Shown: piece by piece, positions 18,111-25,891 of the stretch
Layout of the letters: every line of letters begins with the position of its first letter
Numbering within the stretch: position 1 is the stretch's first letter
Translations under genes and position numbers: made by a program
NCBI RefSeq assembly: GCF_009017275.1
Contig: NZ_WBZC01000022.1
Span: forward strand, 1 to 54,179
Source of the DNA: Alkaliphilus pronyensis
GTDB taxonomy: Bacteria; Bacillota; Clostridia; Peptostreptococcales; Natronincolaceae
Direction: 5' to 3'
Length of the DNA stretch: 54,179 bases
Notes under the pieces: generated by a model
What the model saw: only the letters and a program-made list of their open reading frames with translations
Database searches by the model: none
Told to the model about the DNA's origin: nothing

Positions 18111-18476
18111 TTAATTTTTTAATCTCTTCCCACACAGAGGACAGTATTTAGCCTCATCATCTAGCTCTATTTCACAGGCTTCGCAAAGGTTTACACCCTT
18201 TAGATTTAAAATAAGCTTCTCTAATGAGCTTATATCCTCCTCCAGCCCATGAATTTCTGAAATAAGCTCTACAAGCTCAATTCGATTTATCATATTCATT
18301 CTTTTCAGGCGTCCATATACATATTGTCCTATCTCTTCAAATTTTTCTCGTATCTCCTCCTCTCTTCTTTTAATACTAAGATTTAATTTACTTATTTCTA
18401 TCATATTATTAGAAACCTTTGAAAAGGATTTAGCAGTGTTGGACATTGAGCTTGATAATTTATTCATTAACCCCAT
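18111..18476 (-). CDS. Coiled-coil protein with C-terminal zinc ribbon
   Basis: A 121-residue protein. Residues about 10-95 are predicted helical and charged (KLNLSIKRREEEIREKFEEIGQYVYGRLKR...), likely a coiled coil. A single zinc ribbon ends it: CEACEIELDDEAKYCPLCG (CxxC...CxxC). Such proteins are frequent in clostridia; the role is unknown. A strong ribosome site AAAGGAGGTAATATC precedes the ATG. It is separated from ypeB upstream by a long palindrome. Confidence 0.8.
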   Translation of the reverse strand: MGLMNKLSSSMSNTAKSFSKVSNNMIEISKLNLSIKRREEEIREKFEEIGQYVYGRLKRMNMINRIELVELISEIHGLEEDISSLEKLILNLKGVNLCEACEIELDDEAKYCPLCGKRLKN

Positions 18477-18581
18477 GATATTACCTCCTTTAATACAATT
18501 TATTCTGATTAAAAATAAAGGGTACCATTAAGTTAATCTTCAACTTTAACTTCAAGCTACTATTTAGTATTTTAAACATGT

Positions 18582-18616
18582 ACAAACTTAAAGTTAAACA
18601 TTAACTTTAAGTTTGT
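18582..18616. terminator. Long perfect palindrome after ypeB
   Basis: A perfect 16-bp inverted repeat (ACAAACTTAAAGTTAA with a 3-nt loop) 22 nt beyond the ypeB stop on the minus strand. It has few T residues after it, so it may be a weak terminator or mRNA-end stabiliser. Confidence 0.5.
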
Positions 18617-18637
18617 CTCTTTACCAAATTCAGTTGA

Positions 18638-19984
18638 TTAAATTACTAATGTACCGTCCTCCTGCTCAATTAATAATAATACTCTTTTTTGCTGCCCTGT
18701 GTTGGCATCAATGTATATTAGATAATTGTCCTGCCCAAACTTAACCTTAAACTCGTAGCATAGTATTTCATGTTTACCTTCTGTAGGTATTATTGCTAAT
18801 CTTGAATTTTCTACTTTCACCCTACTTGAAAGCTTCTCCTTTGCCTCTTCCTCCGATAGCTCTGGCTCTTGGATTTCCCTTTCATGGTGATTAACTAAAT
18901 AGCCATGAGATTCCATACCAATAATATCACCATTATCTAGGGCTACCTTAACCTTAATAAGGTCGGTGTATATTAAAACATCCTTTTCCTTGTATGCAAA
19001 ATTAATAATCATCTCACCCTCATATGCCATTTTATAGGTGGGCTCCATTTTTGAATAGCCTCTTTTTTCTAGAAATTCATTTGCCTTAGCAACAGCCTCC
19101 TCTGCATTTAGTTTACTTTCTCCTAAGGCTCTAGGGTTAAGATACCATATAATATTACCTCCTATTTTACTAACACCAACAGAGACCTCACTTCCATTAT
19201 CACCATTCTTTTCAGCTTTAATATAGTATCCATCTATTGTTGTGTTTTGTATGCTTTCTATTACTCTTGGATTAGTTATTCCTTCATCCTTAAAGGTATC
19301 TGTAACTATTTGAAGGGCTTCCTCTTGATCTATAGCTTCTCCCTTTATTCTTGCTTTAATATCCTTCATATGCTCGGAAAAGGGACCATCATATATTAAT
19401 TCGGGGTAATCCTGCATTCTCTCTTCAATATTAATTAGGTTTAAATCCTTCATATGTTCATCTACATCTTCAATATCTCTGTTACCTATTCTCCTTAAAT
19501 CTCCAAAGTTAACTCCCCCAGAGGCAACATGCTGCTGCATTTCTACTAGCTCCTTTGCCAATAAATTAGCATAATTATGTAGCTCCTTCATTGTTGTCAT
19601 TTCTTCTTCATTGGGAACATAGCCCTCTAAGGACTTGCTTACCATGGCTGTACAATAGTCTCCAATTTGACTTAAAAACTTCTCTGTTTGTCTTATGGTG
19701 CTATGATTAAAGGGTAATTGGGTTAGCTTTTCCTGTGCTAAATAGGATTGGTTGACTGTATTGTTTAAAAATCTAACCATGTCATTACTTGAACCAGAAA
19801 GCATTGCCTTTGATAAATCCACTTGAACATTTTCTACATGACCTATTAAATCATAAAACTGTCTTTGAAACTGGGTATCAAGGTAGATATGATAATCATT
19901 TTTTTGCTGTTGTTGATTATATCCCCATACTCCTACAGCAATTAGGGCAACTAAAAGTATACCGGGTATAATATATTTTTTCAT
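18638..19984 (-). CDS. ypeB: Spore germination protein YpeB
   Basis: Partner of the cortex-lytic enzyme SleB; in Bacillus YpeB is needed to place and stabilise SleB in the spore. The 448-residue length is normal. An N-terminal signal-anchor (residues 3-22, IIPGILLVALIAVGVWGY) is followed by a helical ectodomain and C-terminal PepSY repeats (ALQIVTDTFKDEG near 215, AVAKANEFLEKRGY near 300, EEAKEKLSSRVKVENSRL near 385). The ribosome site AAAGGAGGAGGTATTAG precedes the ATG. sleB lies 41 nt upstream on the same strand, the standard sleB-ypeB operon, expected to be active in the forespore. Confidence 0.96.
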   Translation of the reverse strand: MKKYIIPGILLVALIAVGVWGYNQQQQKNDYHIYLDTQFQRQFYDLIGHVENVQVDLSKAMLSGSSNDMVRFLNNTVNQSYLAQEKLTQLPFNHSTIRQTEKFLSQIGDYCTAMVSKSLEGYVPNEEEMTTMKELHNYANLLAKELVEMQQHVASGGVNFGDLRRIGNRDIEDVDEHMKDLNLINIEERMQDYPELIYDGPFSEHMKDIKARIKGEAIDQEEALQIVTDTFKDEGITNPRVIESIQNTTIDGYYIKAEKNGDNGSEVSVGVSKIGGNIIWYLNPRALGESKLNAEEAVAKANEFLEKRGYSKMEPTYKMAYEGEMIINFAYKEKDVLIYTDLIKVKVALDNGDIIGMESHGYLVNHHEREIQEPELSEEEAKEKLSSRVKVENSRLAIIPTEGKHEILCYEFKVKFGQDNYLIYIDANTGQQKRVLLLIEQEDGTLVI

Positions 19985-20025
19985 CTAATACCTCCTCCTT
20001 TTTCATAAGTTACTTAACACTACTT

Positions 20026-20715
20026 TTAATGGGCAAAAACATGCCTTCCAATTCTTAATGTTATTTGCCTAGTCCAAATCCATCTACTGGTTGCTGTAGC
20101 AGGGTTCCAAAAGTATATGGCACCACCAGTAGGATCCCATCCGTTTAATGAATCCCTAGCAGCCCTGTAGGCTTCATCATCTGCTGCTTGATTTATTGAT
20201 CCATTTTTAACTGGCTCGAAGGCACAGGGCTGATAAATAACCCCAGCCATAGTATTGGGGAAAGCAGGATTTCTAACTCTATTTAAAATTACTGCACCAA
20301 CAGCAACTTTTCCCTCATAGGGCTCTCCCTTTGCTTCAGCATGGATAATCCTAGCTAGTAGATTTATATCGTCACTTCTTGAAACCCCCTGACCTGTGGA
20401 AGCTGCAGCTGTAACCCGTTGTTGTGACATTCCTAGAGCAGCCCTGGTCTGAGGTCCAACAACCCCATCAACAGCCAGCCCATTTGCCCTTTGAAAGTCT
20501 TTAACTGCTTCAAAAGTTTGTGGTCCATATACACTACTGATTGGTCCATCATAATATCCCCATCGCTGTAGTTTTGTTTGAAGCTCTCTTACATCATCGC
20601 CCCTAGAGCCCCAGTATAAATTTTGTCCATTTACCCTTTCTATCGCTATATAGGATATGGACAAAAACAGCATAGCTGATATAAAAAAGATGGCAAGAGT
20701 TTTGATTCTTCTCAT
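20026..20715 (-). CDS. sleB: Spore cortex-lytic enzyme SleB
   Basis: A cortex peptidoglycan lytic transglycosylase acting in spore germination. From ATG at 20715, where GCGAGGAGGATACTT gives a good ribosome site, the protein has 229 residues. A reading frame open 60 codons further upstream has no ribosome site and crosses a terminator and a REP-like repeat, so I discard it. The order is signal peptide (1-30), peptidoglycan-binding domain (about 33-95, GSRGDDVRELQTKLQRWGYY), linker, then the Hydrolase_2 domain (about 115-229) with the catalytic glutamate in IIHAEAKGE. ypeB follows in the same operon. Confidence 0.95.
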   Translation of the reverse strand: MRRIKTLAIFFISAMLFLSISYIAIERVNGQNLYWGSRGDDVRELQTKLQRWGYYDGPISSVYGPQTFEAVKDFQRANGLAVDGVVGPQTRAALGMSQQRVTAAASTGQGVSRSDDINLLARIIHAEAKGEPYEGKVAVGAVILNRVRNPAFPNTMAGVIYQPCAFEPVKNGSINQAADDEAYRAARDSLNGWDPTGGAIYFWNPATATSRWIWTRQITLRIGRHVFAH

Positions 20716-20802
20716 AAGTATCCTCCTCGCATAATCTAGTTGAACAATATTATTTTTATCAAAATTTAGTGTATTTATCCAAAATATCATAACTAAAAAA
20801 AG

Positions 20803-20844
20803 GGGCTGTTGCATTAGCAAATTGAATTTGCTATTGCAACGCCC
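20803..20844 (-). terminator. mgtE terminator
   Basis: A long stem (GGGC...TTGCA.TAGCAAATT with its complement) followed on the minus strand by eight T residues (complement of 20794-20801). It separates mgtE from sleB. Confidence 0.88.
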
Positions 20845-20885
20845 TTTTCCTCTTGGTTTATGGATTATTAGGCTGGCTATGTGTG

Positions 20886-20912
20886 AACACAGCACCTCCG
20901 TCCCCCTGTGTT
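20886..20912. repeat. REP-like palindrome, copy 2
   Basis: Arms AACACAG and CTGTGTT with CCGTCCCC in the loop, immediately after the mgtE stop and before its terminator. Same plan as 89-110, with paired changes in the stem. Confidence 0.55.
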
Positions 20913-20924
20913 TCGAGGGTTTGT

Positions 20925-22253
20925 CTACAATATTAAAACTCCTGCAATATTGAAGTAAACTAATAGTGCCATAACATCTACAATGGTGGTAATCAATGGC
21001 CCTGCCATTATTGCTGGGTCTAGCCTTAGCTTTTTTGCCACTATAGGTAAGGTACCACCTACAACCTTAGCCATCATAATGGTAATTAGTAAAGTAATAG
21101 ATACTGTAAAGGCAACAGATGCTTCACTTCCCAATAAAAGCATACGGATTAAATTTATAGAAGCTAGGGCGATTCCTACTATGGAGCTAACCCTAAACTC
21201 CTTCCAAAATACCTTTATGTAATCTGTTAGCTCTACCTCACCTAATGCTATACCTCTAATTATTAGTGTTGATGATTGGGCACCAGCATTACCTGCGGTA
21301 TCCATAAGCATAGGGATGGAGGCAGCCAAAACTGTAATAGCAGCTAGAGTGCTTTCAAACCTGCCTATAATCATTTCTGTTAATGTTGCAGTTACCATTA
21401 ATAGAGCTAACCAAACTATTCTTCTTCGGGCTAGGGAAAATACATTGCTATACAGGTACTCCTCATCATTTGGTTCCATAGCAGCCATTTTTTGAAAGTC
21501 CTCTGTGTTTTCTTGATCAATTACATCTACAATATCATCAATCGTTATAATCCCCACTAGTCTAGCCTCTTTATCAACAACAGGTACAGTTAATAAGTCA
21601 TATTTCTTAAAAAGCAATGTTACTTCCTCTTGATCATCTAGGGTTGTACAGGAGATATAATCCTCGTTCATTATCTCTTCTACTAATAAATTATCCTCCA
21701 GTAAAACAAGCTTCCTTAAGGATACAATACCCTCCAGCTTCCTTTTCTCATTTAAAACATAACAGGTATATATTGTTTCTTTATCAACCCCTGTTTTCTT
21801 TATATGCTCTAATGCCTCTTTAACTGTCATTTCCTTTTTTAGATCTACATACTCAATAGTCATCAGGCTTCCAGCTGAGTTTTCTGGGTAGTTCAAAAAT
21901 TGATTTATTAGTTTTCTTTCTTCATCTGTAGCATTAACTAAGATTTTTTTTACAACATTGGCTGGCATCTCTTCTAAGAAGTCTATCATATCATCAAAGT
22001 ACAATTCATCTATAATTTCATTAAGCTTGGTTTCATGGATGGCATCTACAATATCCTTCCTCTGCTGCCCTGATAGATAGGAAAAAACATCTACAGCCAA
22101 GTCTTTACTTAGTAATCTAAAAAGAATAATGCTGTTTTTTTTGTCTAGCTCTTCAAAAGCTTCGGCAATATCAACTGCCATAGCTTCATTTAATTCTTCC
22201 TTTAATATTGAAAACTTTTTTTCGTTTATTAGTTGAATAATTCTCTCATTCAT
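20925..22253 (-). CDS. mgtE: Magnesium transporter MgtE
   Basis: Homodimeric Mg2+ channel. The 442-residue protein has the family order: N-terminal helical MgtE_N superhelix (about 1-120, with LSGQQRKDIVDAI), two CBS domains (about 125-245, ending VGIITIDDIVDVIDQENTED), a plug helix and five membrane helices (about 275-440). The pore segment SIPMLMDTAGNAGAQSSTLIIRGIALGEV has the conserved ion-pathway aspartate. The ribosome site GGAGGGTGAAATA overlaps the stop of a 31-residue upstream reading frame. No canonical magnesium riboswitch was recognised upstream; only that small frame and its internal hairpin were seen. Confidence 0.96.
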   Translation of the reverse strand: MNERIIQLINEKKFSILKEELNEAMAVDIAEAFEELDKKNSIILFRLLSKDLAVDVFSYLSGQQRKDIVDAIHETKLNEIIDELYFDDMIDFLEEMPANVVKKILVNATDEERKLINQFLNYPENSAGSLMTIEYVDLKKEMTVKEALEHIKKTGVDKETIYTCYVLNEKRKLEGIVSLRKLVLLEDNLLVEEIMNEDYISCTTLDDQEEVTLLFKKYDLLTVPVVDKEARLVGIITIDDIVDVIDQENTEDFQKMAAMEPNDEEYLYSNVFSLARRRIVWLALLMVTATLTEMIIGRFESTLAAITVLAASIPMLMDTAGNAGAQSSTLIIRGIALGEVELTDYIKVFWKEFRVSSIVGIALASINLIRMLLLGSEASVAFTVSITLLITIMMAKVVGGTLPIVAKKLRLDPAIMAGPLITTIVDVMALLVYFNIAGVLIL

Positions 22254-22265
22254 TATTTCACCCTC

Positions 22266-22361
22266 CTAACTATGAAGAGGATATTTTCTTAGTGATGGAA
22301 ATATCCTCTCCCTTATATTGTTTTTTATATGTTTTCTGTAAGAGTCCGGGTGCGAATCCAT
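22266..22361 (-). CDS. Possible 31-residue leader peptide ahead of mgtE
   Basis: Starts MDSHPDSYRKHIKNN and ends SLRKYPLHS. GGAGGTG lies 6 nt before ATG at 22361, an excellent ribosome site. Its TAG stop is fused to the GGAGGG ribosome site of mgtE, which implies translational coupling. The peptide is very basic and has three prolines. Nucleotides 22276-22309 inside it form an 11-bp perfect hairpin (AGAGGATATTT/AAATATCCTCT), so ribosome position on the peptide could alter folding near the mgtE start. It could instead be a small independent protein, or chance. No database check was possible. Confidence 0.45.
   Translation of the reverse strand: MDSHPDSYRKHIKNNIRERIFPSLRKYPLHS
22276..22309 (-). 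promoter_or_regulatory. Hairpin inside the mgtE leader
   Basis: Perfect 11-bp inverted repeat (AGAGGATATTT with a 12-nt loop) 8-10 nt before the mgtE ribosome site. It has no T run, so it is not a plain terminator. Confidence 0.5.
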
Positions 22362-22394
22362 TTCCACCACCTCCATTCTAAATGCTGTTTTATG

Positions 22395-23510
22395 TTAAAA
22401 ATTAATTTTATCTCGCCTCATATTAACATTTAATATTATACCAACAGCTATCATATTGGTTAGCATGAAGGTTCCACCATAGCTTATGAAGGGCAGGGGT
22501 TTTCCAGTTACAGGCATTAACCCTATGGTCATTGCAATATTGGCGAAAATATGAAAGGCTAACATAAAGGTGTTACCTATTACAAGAAATGCTCCAAAAT
22601 CATCCTTTGCATCTCTTGCAATGCTTATAAATCTTTTAAGGAGAAAACCATACAGTGCTATTAAAGCAGTAACTCCTATAAATCCTAGCTCCTCTGCAAT
22701 TACTGAAAAAATAAAGTCGTTATGCTTCTCTGGTAAAAAGCCATATTGGGTTTGACTGCCATTATATAGTCCTTTACCCCAAAACATACCTGAGCCTACA
22801 GCAAGCTTTGATTGTAAAATTTGATAGCCAGTATCTGATGGATCAAGCTCAGGATTTAAAAAAACCATAATTCTATTTTTATGATAGGGCTTTAATAAGC
22901 CAGTAAACCACATTATGGGAAAGCAAATAACTCCAGTTAATATAGTACCTATAATATATTTAAACCTTAGGCCTGCTATAAAGATCATACCAAAGGTGAA
23001 AAAGGCAAAGGCCATGGTAGTTCCTAAGTCTGGCTGTAAATAAATTAAAACCATAGGTAATCCAGCATAAGCAAATATTTTTAATAGAACTAAGGGTTCA
23101 TTAATACGATCTTTATTATCGCTAATTATTTTTGCTAAGCAAATGATAATCCCTATTTTTACAAAATCAGCAGGCTGAAATTGACGGCCTGCAATTCGTA
23201 TCCATCTATTGGCACCCCATGTTTCCTTACCTGAGCCAAATAACAGCACTGCCAATAGTAAGCCATTACAGGCTATATATATTGGCACCCAAAATCTAGC
23301 AACTGAATTATAATCTATTAATAGTATAATAGCTATAGCGATTAGTCCTAAAATTATCGAAGTAATTTGCGTTTTAATAAAGCCTTCGCTTCCTCCAACA
23401 TAGGTATGGGTAGCACTGCCAATCATTAAAACTCCTAAGCTACATATAAGCAGCACTATTATAATTATTGTATAGTCAATTTTTTTTATTAATCGACCTT
23501 CTAGTTTCAT
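22395..23510 (-). CDS. rodA: Rod-shape SEDS glycosyltransferase RodA
   Basis: Polymerises peptidoglycan during cell elongation, in the membrane. The 371-residue protein has about ten helices. The SEDS signature is present near the end: GLMPVTGKPLPFISYGGTFMLTNM (about 330-355). GSGMFWGKGLYNGSQTQYGFLPEKHNDFIFSVIAEELG near 240-280 is typical of RodA rather than FtsW. I chose ATG at 23510 because GGAG lies 8 nt before it; a GTG at 23519 would overlap the site. mgtE follows on the same strand after about 140 nt that include a leader reading frame. Confidence 0.95.
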   Translation of the reverse strand: MKLEGRLIKKIDYTIIIIVLLICSLGVLMIGSATHTYVGGSEGFIKTQITSIILGLIAIAIILLIDYNSVARFWVPIYIACNGLLLAVLLFGSGKETWGANRWIRIAGRQFQPADFVKIGIIICLAKIISDNKDRINEPLVLLKIFAYAGLPMVLIYLQPDLGTTMAFAFFTFGMIFIAGLRFKYIIGTILTGVICFPIMWFTGLLKPYHKNRIMVFLNPELDPSDTGYQILQSKLAVGSGMFWGKGLYNGSQTQYGFLPEKHNDFIFSVIAEELGFIGVTALIALYGFLLKRFISIARDAKDDFGAFLVIGNTFMLAFHIFANIAMTIGLMPVTGKPLPFISYGGTFMLTNMIAVGIILNVNMRRDKINF

Positions 23511-23651
23511 TTTATTCACTCCATATCCATTTTAAAACACACTATTATGTCTAAGCAAGCATGTCATAGTTAAATCTTTGAATTGCTATCTGACACTAAT
23601 AAGTTTACTTTAATTTATAGTATTTTGCAACACTTATATAGGCTGTAAAAT

Positions 23652-23679
23652 AAAAGCGAAGCCTATAGGCCTCGCTTTT
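23652..23679 (-). terminator. SASP gene terminator
   Basis: Stem AAAAGCGAAGCC/GGCCTCGCTTTT (one mismatch, TATA loop), about 27 nt beyond the SASP stop, followed on the minus strand by TTTTA. Confidence 0.8.
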
Positions 23680-23705
23680 ATTTTTATTTAGTTTAATCTA
23701 TTTTA

Positions 23706-23963
23706 TTATTTTCCACCCATAGTTCTTTCAGCATACTCAACTAATCTCTTAGTAATTGTTCCGCCTACATAACCGTTTTGTCTTGCTGTTAAGTTACCCT
23801 TATCAATTTGATCGTAATTTGATATCCCTAGTTCATTAGCAACCTCAATTTTCATTTGGTTTAATGCTTGTCGAGCTTCAGGAACTACAATATTGTTTCT
23901 GCCTGTTCTGTTAACATTACTAGTTGTACCAGTTTGGCTAGTTTGATTAGGTGTTGTATTCAT
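23706..23963 (-). CDS. Small acid-soluble spore protein, alpha/beta type
   Basis: DNA-coating protein of the dormant spore, 85 residues. Family marks: VVPEARQALNQMKIEVANELG, containing the germination protease (GPR) cut region in KIEVANELG, and GYVGGTITKRLVEYAERTMG near the end. The N-terminal 25 residues are a Thr/Asn-rich tail. The ribosome site AAGGGAGGAACAATA precedes the ATG. Expected in the forespore under sigma-G; I could not recognise the promoter with confidence. A small hairpin (GTAGC/GCTAC) lies in the leader near 24000. It proves that the organism forms endospores. Confidence 0.97.
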   Translation of the reverse strand: MNTTPNQTSQTGTTSNVNRTGRNNIVVPEARQALNQMKIEVANELGISNYDQIDKGNLTARQNGYVGGTITKRLVEYAERTMGGK

Positions 23964-24233
23964 TATTGTTCCTCCCTTCGATGTTATTTTTTTAGTAGCT
24001 CATTTGCTACACTAGTATTATTTGTAGAATCTTTTCTTTTACACATTGTAAATTTTAGCACCAACCTCATAATTTAAGTGTTTTTCAACTATTTCCCTAA
24101 ATATCATAATTAATTTTATTTAAAAATAGTTGTTAACTATAATCATTTTTTTATTAGTAATAATATTTACAGCCATTAAAGCAAATATAATTCAAAGCAT
24201 TATACATTTTGGAAATATATTTATATGGGCAAC

Positions 24234-24285
24234 AAAAAACCCGGCAATCATTTTTACTCAATTAAATAAGATCGCCGAGTTTTTT
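24234..24285 (-). terminator. Terminator in the 346-nt gap between the SASP gene and the small hydrophobic gene
   Basis: Stem AAAAAACCCGGC/GCCGAGTTTTTT (one mismatch, 28-nt loop) with T tracts on both sides, 25 nt beyond the stop of the gene at 24310-24525. The rest of the gap (23964-24230) is AT-rich and shows no supported gene. Confidence 0.65.
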
Positions 24286-24309
24286 AAGGAAAGAGGATAT
24301 GTTAAGTAC

Positions 24310-24525
24310 TTAAAATTTAAAGGAACCACTACCACCAAGTAGAATTATGAAAAGAACAAACACAAGAATCAAGTTTTCATCAAGTTTGCCCCAGAAGGTT
24401 CCTACGTTACCCAAAAGCAGTAATACAACTATTATTAAAATAATGTTGCTGTGTTTTCCACCGATTCCACCAATGCCGCCCAAAAAGGAACTTAAAATAT
24501 TATTATTATTTTTTACCTCTGACAT
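24310..24525 (-). CDS. Small hydrophobic protein, possibly spore-related
   Basis: A 71-residue protein with two membrane segments (about 27-40 and 51-64). A glycine-rich patch (LGGIGGIGGK) lies before the first. The ribosome site AAGGAGTGAATAATTA precedes the ATG. The opposite strand also has a frame of similar length but without a ribosome site, so I take this strand. Position between a SASP gene and a ResA/CcdA pair, in a spore-gene-rich stretch, suggests but does not prove a sporulation role. Family not recognised. Confidence 0.6.
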   Translation of the reverse strand: MSEVKNNNNILSSFLGGIGGIGGKHSNIILIIVVLLLLGNVGTFWGKLDENLILVFVLFIILLGGSGSFKF

Positions 24526-24600
24526 TAATTATTCACTCCTTTTATCATCTTTATTGCTATAATATGATATTAAGTGAAATATGTGATTAGATTATATTTA

Positions 24601-25143
24601 TCAATTGAATTTTTCTTTTAGGTCTTCTAATGTCAAAAGTCCTACGTGAATATCTTCAATTATTCCTTCCTCATTAATAAAAAATGTTGTTGGCATATAG
24701 ATTATTCCATAGTCTTCAGCAACACTAAGCTTTTCATCTAAAAGAATTGGAAAGCTGTAGCCTCCATCCTGTATAAAGTCCTTAACGGTGTTAGAATTTT
24801 CACCGAGGTTCACCCCTAAAACTACAATGTTATCGTGGCTTAAATGAAACTCATCTAATGCTGGCATTTCTTCTCTACAGGGTGGACATTCACTAGACCA
24901 AAAATTAAGAATAATCTTTTTTCCTGCATAATCCCTCAAGCTAACTTCTTCACCCTTAAGATTACGGAGAGTAAAATCTAAGGCTTTATCATTTTCTTTA
25001 GAGCCAAAATTTAGCTCCTCATTTTGTGTATCTTCTATTTTAGTATTATCTTTGCTACTGCCATTATCTTCAAGGATATTGCAGCCAGTATAGGCCACCA
25101 TAGCAACAGCTACCAACAGAATTATAATGGTTTTTTTTAGCAT
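24601..25143 (-). CDS. ResA/TlpA-like thioredoxin lipoprotein
   Basis: Extracytoplasmic thiol-disulfide reductase of 180 residues. Lipobox AYTGC (Cys21) anchors it. The redox motif is C86-P-P-C89 (WSSECPPCREEMP). The cis-proline loop is in GIIYMPTTFFIN near residue 145. It follows a CcdA gene by 22 nt, and CcdA-type membrane proteins supply such proteins with electrons. In Bacillus the equivalent pairs serve cytochrome c assembly (ResA) or spore cortex formation (StoA). No cytochrome c genes are seen here and spore genes are close by, so a StoA-like role is the better guess. Confidence 0.9.
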   Translation of the reverse strand: MLKKTIIILLVAVAMVAYTGCNILEDNGSSKDNTKIEDTQNEELNFGSKENDKALDFTLRNLKGEEVSLRDYAGKKIILNFWSSECPPCREEMPALDEFHLSHDNIVVLGVNLGENSNTVKDFIQDGGYSFPILLDEKLSVAEDYGIIYMPTTFFINEEGIIEDIHVGLLTLEDLKEKFN

Positions 25144-25165
25144 ATTATCATTCCTTTATTTAGAT

Positions 25166-25870
25166 TTAAATTCCAATATTAATGAAATCAAAGTATTTAT
25201 TAAAAAAGGTTAATTTATTAAAGAAAATAGCTAAACCAAATATAATCATTACAATACCTCCTACTTTTGCAATAATAGGAGATATTTTGCTTAGCTCTTG
25301 AGAGTTCCTATTGAATTTGTTTATTAACATAGCAGTAAGCATAAAGGGCAACGCTAAACCAACTGAATACATTATTAATAGTAAAACTCCCCTATAAAAG
25401 GTGGTAGTTGTGCTGGCATATAAAAGGATAGAGCCTAATACAGTACCAACACAGGGGGTCCAGCCTGCTGCAAATGCTATTCCCATTAGAAAAGCATCTA
25501 ACCCATTATTTATTTTTGTAGGTGCCTTCACCCTAAGCTCTCTGTTTAAAAAGGATATATTCAGTAATCCTACCATTTTCATACCAAATATAATGATAAA
25601 GATACCTGCAATTCTCATTAAATAAAGTCTATAGGTAAAAAGCCTACTACCAATGAATCCTGCTGCTGCACCTAATAATGTAAAAACCATAAAGAAGCCT
25701 ATAACAAACATTAAGGCTCTTCTTATGATTAAACCCTTTTTAGTATTAACATTATCAGAAAAATCATTACTTATAAAGCCTATATAGGCAGGTATCATTG
25801 TTAACACACAAGGAGATAGAAAGGACAACACTCCAGCCAGCAATGCTATTATTAAAGATACCTCTGTCAT
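25166..25870 (-). CDS. ccdA: CcdA-family thiol-disulfide electron carrier
   Basis: Six-helix membrane protein of 234 residues that passes reducing power from cytoplasmic thioredoxin to outside thiol proteins. Its two redox cysteines are visible: C21 in FLSPCVLTMIPAYIG and C140 in GWTPCVGTVLGS, both in the standard proline-rich contexts. The ribosome site AAGGGGAGTATAAAT precedes the ATG. It is immediately followed by the ResA-like partner (22-nt gap) and preceded by the LCP gene (21-nt gap), so all three are probably one operon. Confidence 0.93.
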   Translation of the reverse strand: MTEVSLIIALLAGVLSFLSPCVLTMIPAYIGFISNDFSDNVNTKKGLIIRRALMFVIGFFMVFTLLGAAAGFIGSRLFTYRLYLMRIAGIFIIIFGMKMVGLLNISFLNRELRVKAPTKINNGLDAFLMGIAFAAGWTPCVGTVLGSILLYASTTTTFYRGVLLLIMYSVGLALPFMLTAMLINKFNRNSQELSKISPIIAKVGGIVMIIFGLAIFFNKLTFFNKYFDFINIGI

Positions 25871-25891
25871 ATTTATACTCCCCTTAACAAG

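Noticed and set aside
20716-20895. Sixty-codon N-terminal extension of sleB
   Set aside because: It crosses the mgtE terminator and part of a REP-like repeat, lacks a ribosome site, and would hide the signal peptide; ATG at 20715 has a perfect site.
21050-21070. GGTACCACC string resembling a second T-box
   Set aside because: It lies inside the mgtE coding region and lacks the rest of the T-box and a terminator.
22254-22394. Canonical magnesium (M-box) riboswitch upstream of mgtE
   Set aside because: The gap between rodA and mgtE is only about 140 nt and I could not find the conserved M-box core; the leader peptide reading explains it better.
24130-24342. Seventy-codon plus-strand frame between the SASP gene and the small hydrophobic gene
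   Set aside because: It starts with TTG, has no ribosome site, and runs through a clear hairpin terminator (24234-24285) and into the end of a better-supported minus-strand gene.
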